Shown: piece by piece, positions 56,762 through 64,000 of the stretch
How the letters are laid out: the number at the start of each line of letters is the position of its first letter
Numbering within the stretch: the first letter of the stretch is position 1
Assembly (NCBI RefSeq): GCF_947242115.1
Contig: NC_074721.1
Span: 18,087,501-18,151,500, forward strand
Length of the DNA: 64,000 nt
DNA from: Biomphalaria glabrata
Lineage: Eukaryota > Mollusca > Gastropoda > Planorbidae
Reading direction: 5' to 3'
Translations under genes and position numbers: made by a program
Notes under the pieces: generated by a model
Seen by the model: only the letters and a program-made list of their open reading frames with translations
Told to the model about the DNA's origin: nothing
The model's database searches: none

Positions 56762-59700
56762 TTAGAACTTGTGATATGGAAAAATAATTAAATAAATATT
56801 AGACCTTATAATTAGGTCTGCTTGTTCTTGGTCTTGGTTAACTCTACCAGGACCAATACTGCCGGTGCTTTGAATTGGTGACATCGGCGGCTCTCTAACT
56901 GTTGGTTCCGTCCCTGCATTTACTTCTTCTTGATGTCCGTTTTCACCCTGTTGTATAGCCATTGGTTCCTTAGTCACATGGTCAGTAGGCACCTGCATCC
57001 GTGTCATAGGGTTTTTCTCCGGCTCAATGTCTTCATGTTCCATATGTTGATACACCTCTGATTCTCCCTCTCTTGGAGCGGGGGCTAAATGTCGCAGTGA
57101 CACTGTTTCTTCTATTCCATCAGGAAGTCTTACAATGGCATACTGTGGGTTGCATGTGATTAAGTCGTCATATTTTGATGCACTGACTACCTTTTTTAGC
57201 CAAACTTGTCCAGATTGAGTTAACCATGTCGGGAGTGATTTGCCGAAGGTGGACCGGCGATAGAATTTGAATATTCTCTCGTGCGTTGTCTCGTTTGTAG
57301 CGGTACAGAGCAGAGAACGAAGAGGGTGCAGGGCTTGGTTTAACACCTGCTCCCATTTGGAAACCGAGAGTCCTTGAGTTTTTAAGGCCAGAGTTATAGC
57401 TTTCTATAATGAGCCGTTTAGCCTTTCTATTTGAGAGTTTACTCTGGGATTTTAAGGGGTCGTCCTGCTTGTGGTTACCCCTCTCTCGTGTAAAAATTCC
57501 TGCACCTCTCTTGACATGAATGAGGTACCTCTTACAGAATGTACATAGTCAGGCGTTCCGATAGTCCAAATAAATTATCTGATTACTGTTGAAGCCGACA
57601 TATCACAAAAGGCGTATGCAAAAGGAGTCTTGAAAATTCGTCAACTATGATAAGCAGATATGTGTTCCGAGATGTAGAAGGGAGCGGTCCTTTGAATTCC
57701 ATACTTAGTCTCTGGAAAGGCTGCATCGCCTTCCCTAATTCTATTAGAATTACTGAAATATCTGGGGGTTTTTTACTTCGGCACAGATTCTGCTCTGGTT
57801 GACAACCAGCTTGACATCTTCGCAAGAGAAAGGTAAGTTTTTCGCTCGCACTAAATGCCAGTCTTGTTACTCGGGATGACACAGAGAGTCATTGGGCAGT
57901 TTTAATTCATTTCGAGTTATAGCTGACACACACACGTTTGTAGAAAACGTATCAGCAGCTACATTGTGATTGCCTGGTCTATACAAGACATCGTAGTGGA
58001 AAGAAGCTCAGTTCTAGTCTCCACCTTTGAATTTTCTCATTCTTTATTTTCCCTTTGCTCTGTTTGTCATACATGAAGGTAAGTAGTGGTGCCATTTCCT
58101 TAAAGATTCTACAATGGCGTAGGCTTCTTTTTCTATTGCTGAGTGCCGCCTTTCACTTTTGGAGAGTGTTCTTGAAAAAAACGCCACGGGGCGGCCATCA
58201 TGGTAGAGGGTGGCAGCTATTGCAAAATACGAAGCGTCTTCAAAGGTCGAGTATTGTCAAAGGTGAAGATGGCAGCTTTCTCCAGCTCCTGCTTTAATTC
58301 GTCAAGGGCTGTCTTTACTGTTTCTGAAAGAGGGGAAAACGTGCTATTTGCCAAAACATTTATTTTGTTAGAAAAATTTGGTATCTACTGCGAGTAGTAC
58401 GCCAACATGCCCACGATTCGTTTTTGTGAGCGCATATCATGAGAACGAGGAAGGTTTCTTAAAGCCTGGAATCTGTCAGGGTCTGGGTTGAGAAGTTCTT
58501 TAGAAATTTCGTATCCCAATAGGCAAACTTTGTCAGTGGCTATCGTACTTTTGTCTTCATTAAATGTGATCCCATACTTTCTAGAAGCATCTAGAAATCT
58601 TTGCAGATTCTCATCGTGCGACTCTCTATCATGACCACATACCGTTACATTGTTCACGTAGGCAAATGTGTCCTGCAACTTTTCATTCTCAATAGTTTGG
58701 TTCATTGTTCTCTGAAAGCATGCAACTCCATTGGTAACACCGAAAGGGATGCGACAGAACTGGTAGAGTTTGCCACATGCCTCAAATGCAGTAAACGGCC
58801 TTTCGTCAGTCTTGATTGGTATTTGATGGTAGGCACCTTTGAGGTCTAGAGTACTAAAAACGGAATAGTTGGATATCTTTTCTACCAGTTCATCGACTCG
58901 GGGCATTGGGTATGCATCCAGTAAGGTGAAGCGATTTATTGTTTGACTGTAATCAATGACCATCCTTCTTTTATGTCTCTCGTTTGTTGTCACAAGCACC
59001 TGTGCTCTCCAGGAAGACTTTGAGGTTCAATGATTTTGTCCGAGAGGAGGTTTCTAACTTCAGACTGAATAAATTTGTTATCACCTATTGAGTGCTTTCG
59101 GGACTTAGTAGCCACCGGTCTGCAGTCAGAAGTTAGATTACTAAATAGACTCGGTGTTTCGACTCGTATTGCTTTAAGACCTCAGATGTGTAAGGGTTTG
59201 CGTTTTCCCCCATACGGTATGGTCAATTCCTGATGAAGACTTATAAAGTCTACACCAAGTATTACATCCGAGCACGACCCAGCAAGTATAGAGAGTTTGA
59301 CCTTTTCGTAATGTTCCCCCTTGTACTGGACATCGGCAAGTGTATGTCCTAGTGTCTTTTCAGAAAGATGTGTAGTGGCCATAAATATTCTGTTTGTAGA
59401 AGGGCGTACTGGCCATTTTTTTCTCTTGACGATGGCTTCTCATATGTAGCTTTCACAGCTGCCAGTGTCTATGAGAGCTTGCAAAAACAACCCGTTGACG
59501 TTCACTTGGGCTGTAGACTGTGTAAGCCCAGAGAAATGCGTTGATGACAAGGTACATGGAGTTATCACACTGGTCAATGATATTTTGCTTGTAGCTATGG
59601 TCGCTGTTGTTTTACTTGATTTACAAACAGTTTGGAAGTGTTCCTTTTTACCGCTTTGATGACATAATGCATTTCGAGCAGGGAATTCAGTCCTAGAGTG

Positions 59701-60364
59701 TCTTCTCCTAACACAGAACTAGCATAGCGACTTAATGGCATTCAATTCCTGGTCTTCATTAGAAATGGATGTTTCTAGATGGGATCGATTTGGCGTTTCC
59801 ATTGCCCCACAAGAGATTTGATTTCGTTCGTTGAATTGTAAGCCTGCGCATGCGTTTTGGATGTTTCTAACACGCTAGCTTCGTCATAAGCGCTTTGTAG
59901 AGTAAGAGATGTCTTTTCCAGTAACCGCTGTCTAATAGTGTTGGATGCCAGACCAGTTATGAAGGCGTCTCTAATGCAAATGACTCTGTGCTGTTCTAAA
60001 GTTACTTCTTTAAAGTCACAGTCCCGGGCCAGGCTTCGCAACTTTAGCATAAAGGACTCTACCGTTTGGTCCGCCTGCTGTTTACATGTAGCAACCAAAT
60101 GTCTAGCAAAATGTCATTCTTTACCTTAATATAAGTAGTCTTGAGTGTGTCTATGGCCATCGAATAGGACGATACATCACTGATGAGCATATAAACCGTA
60201 GCAGATACGTGATTCTTCAACAACTTTAGTTTAAAGTCTTCGTTTATATCCTTGATTATTGAAAGAAAATTCTGAAATGTGTCATACCAGTGAGTCCATT
60301 TCTCTGAAGCCAATGGAGAATTATGATCAATCTCCAAATCTTTCTGTCTGAGTAATTTATCCAT
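56762..60364 (-). mobile_element. Ty3/gypsy retrotransposon interior (fossil)
   Basis: In - strand order: gag-like region (about 60364-59775), retropepsin-like region (about 59380-59180), reverse transcriptase (about 59000-58385), a poorly kept RNase H region, integrase core (about 57880-57580) and an integrase C-terminal region (about 57350-56760). This gene order with integrase last is that of Ty3/gypsy (Metaviridae). The element is broken, with at least half a dozen interruptions, and no pair of LTRs could be outlined. It looks old. It is a fossil without coding capacity as a whole. Confidence 0.8.
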
Positions 60365-60626
60365 TGTAGATTAAGGAATTCAACACTAATCCAGATACAT
60401 AATTTTGTTTAATAGATTGTAATGAAACAACAAATACTAGTCTACCAATAGCATGCTTGATTCGACAAAATTAGACTACAGGAGACAGTGAATGAAACCA
60501 GAAAGTCTTGCATAACACTGCTGAATTACTATATACACACACACACACTGGACATTAACTTCCGACACGCTGGACGCACGCAGAAAATCAACACAGTTAC
60601 ACTACATACATATATCTATATATCAT

Positions 60627-60870
60627 AAGCGTAGCCGGGCCCCCCCCCCTTCCGAAATGAAATTTCCTCGCGGGGGGCGGGGTCGGAATATAGTGACTCA
60701 TTTGTTGCTTTTATTCTGTTTATTTTAGGTGAAATTTGAATAGTGAGCCATCCCTTGCCCTAGCACAGCCATTGGGGTTTTGAGTTTAAAACCCTCTACC
60801 AGGAGGGTTTGATCTTGAAACCTCTATCAGGATTGAAATATGCTAGTCCTAAAAAAATACAATGCAAATG
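60627..60870 (+). mobile_element. Fragment of the TIR element at 62010
   Basis: 'aagcgtagccgggccccc', 'cgaaatgaaatttcctcg', 'ctgtttattttaggtgaaat' and the 'gttttgagtttaaaaccctc' unit match the right end of the 62010-63907 element in reverse orientation. Confidence 0.65.
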
Positions 60871-61192
60871 TTTAATTATGCCAATAAATTCATTAAAACT
60901 TGTTCTTCTTTGCGAAGAAATGTCTTAGTGTACTGCTGTGAGCCTAGTGATGTAACCGGTGTCAAGTTTTTTTCCCTTTGACGTCACATGGAAAATTTCT
61001 TTCATAAAACATTCTAGCCGATATTAATTCTTCGATAATGAGGCATTTTAAAACGGATATAACCGTCGACTTCGAGTTTTCCCGATGTGGTCAATGAGTT
61101 GAGAATTGTTTTCTCACTAATATTCACATACCTTGAAATTTTAAAGAAAATCGTAAGAGCCATTTTTGAAATAAAATGTATAGATAAACATG

Positions 61193-61255
61193 TAAATATA
61201 TATATATATACATACATACATACATACATACATACATACATACATACATACATAA
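61193..61255 (+). repeat. (TA)n-(CATA)n microsatellite
   Basis: TA run followed by about eleven CATA units. Reading frames with repeated THIHTYI over it are by-products. Confidence 0.95.
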
Positions 61256-61908
61256 ATTGCTCGCTTAAGAGTATAGGTCTTAAGTGAGCAATACTGTAGT
61301 GGATTGGATTTAGATGTATGTTAAACTTAGCTAATGATCCTTTCAAGTTTTTCTCTTTTGCTACGAAAATAAAATTAGTTTTGCGAGAATGGGTTTACCC
61401 GAAGCCGATAAATTCATATCTATTAAAAACGAAAGGAGCGTTAGATGAATAGGATATAAAGTACAATTAAAACGGGTTTACCCGATTTGTTAAATGGATG
61501 GTATTATAAGTAAGTCAGGACGTTCTGAATTCGCAGATATAAGGAACGAATTTATGTAAAAATGCTTTTGAAACACAAATTTGAAGGTTAATTTTATTAA
61601 ATATTGAAATCAATAGACTATATTTTGTATTTTCATGTGTCAAAGTAAAAAACTATATGTGCAAAGTGTAGTTCTTAAAATTAGATCTAGATCTAAATCC
61701 TTTCGATCTTTTCTCATGTCAACATTGTAAACAAAGCCTAGATCCATATAATACTATAGCTTTGATAGAGTCGGTCAACTTTTTTTTTTGAGGGTCTTAA
61801 GTTTGTTTTAGGGCTACAATGCATACACTATGGTCTAAGTTAGTACGCAAGGAACATTTCTGCCAAGTTTTATCAAGATTAATCAAGAGGTTTTGATTTC
61901 TATTCGGC

Positions 61909-61969
61909 ACATACATACGTACATACATACATACATACATACATACATACATACATACATACATACATA
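61909..61969 (+). repeat. (CATA)n microsatellite
   Basis: About fifteen CATA units with one G change. Confidence 0.95.
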
Positions 61970-62349
61970 GGCCCTACTTTCTACTTTCTAATATAGCTAA
62001 ATATCAATCATGGGCGTAGCCAGGATGTTTTTTCGGGGGGGGGGGGTTGGATGTGTGTGTGTATGTGTATATAATTAATCTCGATTACATTCTGACCCTT
62101 CATTCTTTTGGAAGACGTTTATTGTGCCCTAGAATAGGTTCTTATTGGAGTTAATGAAAAAATTGCTGACTCTTCGCCCTTGACAGCAAGGGGTCTAGGG
62201 GAGCGCTGAGAGCTCCCTAGCGCGGGGCGGAGCCCCCCCCCCCCCGCCAAGCTCTATTTCTGGTATTGAAATCCAACTAAATGCATATTCTGAGGCATGT
62301 ACAGTGCATTTTCCTACTATTAAAAAGTTTTATTTTAAAAACCTAATGT

Positions 62350-62745
62350 GCTATTCTCACAGACTTAGACCCTTCCGCACCGTTCGGCGCATTTGCTAGC
62401 AAGCTGTTTCCACAAAAATCTGTCACTGGCAATGTCTGAAGCATCTTCTCACCTGATCTGAAGACCTCCATGAAAGTGTGGCGCCAAGTTGTACTAGGCT
62501 GTCATCGCAACTCTTATTATGCGTAATTTATTTTGTCGGACAACATGTTCCGCAAACCTCATGCGACGCTCTGTCACAATCTTATTAACGGGTCGACTCC
62601 AACTTCGGCATAGGATTTCCTTGATTTGGACCCGATCTCTATAACTGACTCCTAAAATCTGTCTTAGCCATCTTTGTAGAGCCACATTTAGTGCTTTTCA
62701 ATTTCGGTAGATGACTATTCATTGCACTTTATTAATGGAGCCCAA
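62350..62745 (-). mobile_element. LINE tail (third type) nested in the TIR element
   Basis: The - strand reads MALQRWLRQILGVSYRDRVQ, then IKEILCRSWSRPVNKIVTE, RRMRFAEHVVRQNKLRI and, past a frame change, a W-rich end with 'cgccgaacgg'. It matches 29035-29400. Both frame change and lack of 5' part mark it as dead. Confidence 0.75.
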
Positions 62746-63529
62746 CCACTAGTAGACATGTATAACTTCTCTTGACTACGATCTTGGAATTAGATGGGAA
62801 GTTTTATCGTCAAAATCATCTGTTGTGGGGTTTTAAACTAAAATATATCTGGAGTTGTTTTTTTAAATTCAATACCCCATTTAGCTACGGTCATAGAATT
62901 TGGTGACTGTAGTTTGCTTTAGAAAAAATATTGATGAAAGAGACTTTCAACCTTAAAACGCTCTGTAGGGGTATTTCAAGCTTAACAGTATCTTGAGGGG
63001 TTTTAAACATTTAAAAAAGCCATCTGGAGGAGAGGGGTTGAAACTTAAAAAAAACCCATTGGCTTGGCTATGCTCAAAGAATTTTAGTGTGTAATTTGCT
63101 TTTTTTTTATATTGAAGATGTATTTTTTAGCATCAAATCCCTCTGAAGGGAAATTTAAACTCAAAACATAGCATTTTGATTGCGAATTTTTTTTTATTTT
63201 GAAGATTTATTTTTCAGCTTCAAACTCCGCCGGCGGGGGGTTTAAACTAAAATCCCTTTTGGCTATGCTCATAGCATTTTTAGTGCATAATTTGCTTTTT
63301 TTTATATTAAATAGGTATTTTTAGCTTCAAATACAGCTGAAGATGAGTTAAAACTCAAAACCTGTTTGTCTACACTCATACAATTTTGAGTTTGTAATTT
63401 GCTTTTTTATATTGAAGAGGGGTTTAAAATCAAAATCTTCCTTAGATGTGCTCTAGGAATTTGGGGATCGTCGTTTGCCTATTTTTTTTTTGTTTTATAT
63501 AAGAGAGGGATTTTCAATGCACAAACCCC

Positions 63530-63760
63530 TTGGTAGTGGGTTTCAAACTTAAAACCTCCTAGTATGGGGTTACGAACTCAAAACCCCCTGGTAGGGGGTT
63601 TTAAACTCAAAACCCCTGGTATGGGTTTTCAAACTCAAAACCCCCTGGTAGGGGTTTATAAGCTTAAAACCCCAGGTAGGGTTTTACACTCAAACCCTCC
63701 TGGTATGGGGTTACAAACTCAAAACACCCTGGTAGGAGGTTTTAAACTCAAAATCCATTG
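63530..63760 (+). repeat. Minisatellite, about 31-33-bp unit, 6-7 copies
   Basis: The unit 'aaactcaaaaccccctggta' plus 'ggggtttt' repeats with drift. Older, more widely spaced units run back to about 62820 in the same element, and two are present in the fragment at 60770-60840. Confidence 0.8.
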
Positions 63761-64000
63761 GCTGTAGCAGGGCAATTTCACCTAAAATAAACAAAATTAA
63801 AGCAAAAGATCTGTCACTAAACTACGACCCCCCACCTCTCCCCGTAGTGGGGGGATTTCATTTCGGGGCGGGGGGGGGAACCCCAACCCACCCCTGGCTA
63901 CGCCCATGAATTATCAATCCATTTATTTGTTACTATTAAAAATCTATAATTTATTAACAAATAAAACTTGCTCACAAGTGCTGTTCTGGTGAGTTAAATT

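Larger units (their letters stand above)
60871..62000. other. Intergenic sequence with two microsatellites
   Basis: No exon supported. See the (CATA)n arrays below. Confidence 0.4.
62010..63907. mobile_element. 1.9-kb element with terminal inverted repeats
   Basis: ATGGGCGTAGCCAGG at 62010 is repeated in inverted form as CCTGGCTACGCCCAT ending at 63907, each followed inward by G- or C-rich runs. The 8-bp word TATCAATC lies directly before the left end (62002-62009) and four bases after the right end (63912-63919), which suggests an 8-bp target duplication as in hAT-type elements. No transposase is seen. Inside are a LINE tail and a minisatellite. Confidence 0.65.

Noticed and set aside
61014-61346. 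Frames with VCMY or THIHTYI runs
   Set aside because: They are translations of the CATA microsatellite.

Overview
The window looks like gastropod nuclear DNA, most likely a freshwater pulmonate snail of the Biomphalaria/Bulinus/Physella kind. This is inferred from the AT-rich, intron-rich layout, the very frequent TAGATCT-type low-complexity stretches and the dense load of LINE tails, tRNA-like SINEs and solo LTRs. No database was searched. Most of the sequence is mobile DNA or plain intergenic or intronic sequence; host coding sequence is sparse.

Host genes. (1) On the + strand, the 3' end of a membrane protein gene is spread over five exons between 1125 and 14072. They encode the second half of a SEA domain, an EGF-like segment, a 17-nt microexon, a transmembrane helix and a 46-residue cytoplasmic tail. 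All four splice junctions keep the reading frame. The 10-kb intron between the microexon and the transmembrane exon is filled by a LINE with other elements nested in it. (2) On the - strand at 18724-20052, one uninterrupted exon encodes a secreted 442-residue serine-carboxypeptidase-like (S10) protein. The residues at the catalytic Ser, Asp and His positions are all replaced, so it is probably a pseudoenzyme under constraint. This is the most interesting gene here. (3) On the - strand at 44880-45396 a tentative two-exon gene could encode a 45-residue protein; I do not recognise it.

Mobile DNA, left to right. 2.3-10.9 kb: a nearly complete RTE/CFDP2-like LINE split by a 3.6-kb repeat (4382-7977, holding a satellite with TGACGTCA sites and a periodic CCGGAACA array) and by a 1.1-kb solo LTR with a 5-bp target duplication. 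12.7-16.5 kb: minisatellites and a LINE tail. 20.5-21.9 kb: a solo LTR. 25.1-27.1 kb: a 2-kb LTR-like element. 27.9-31.9 kb: a second copy of the 3.6-kb family, a LINE tail ending in CCCTAA units, long AT and GA microsatellites and a direct duplication. 32.3-37.0 kb: a nearly full-length Tx1/L1-like LINE (- strand) with ORF1 and ORF2. 39-49.9 kb: a pair of mirror-ordered inverted repeat segments. 46.9-47.8 and 51.5-52.0 kb: two LTR copies of one family. 53.7-56.4 kb: hAT-type relics. 56.8-60.4 kb: a decayed Ty3/gypsy interior. 60.6-63.9 kb: a terminal-inverted-repeat element and a fragment of a second copy.

Repeat boundaries come from reading the sequence by eye and are approximate unless a target duplication or splice site is stated.
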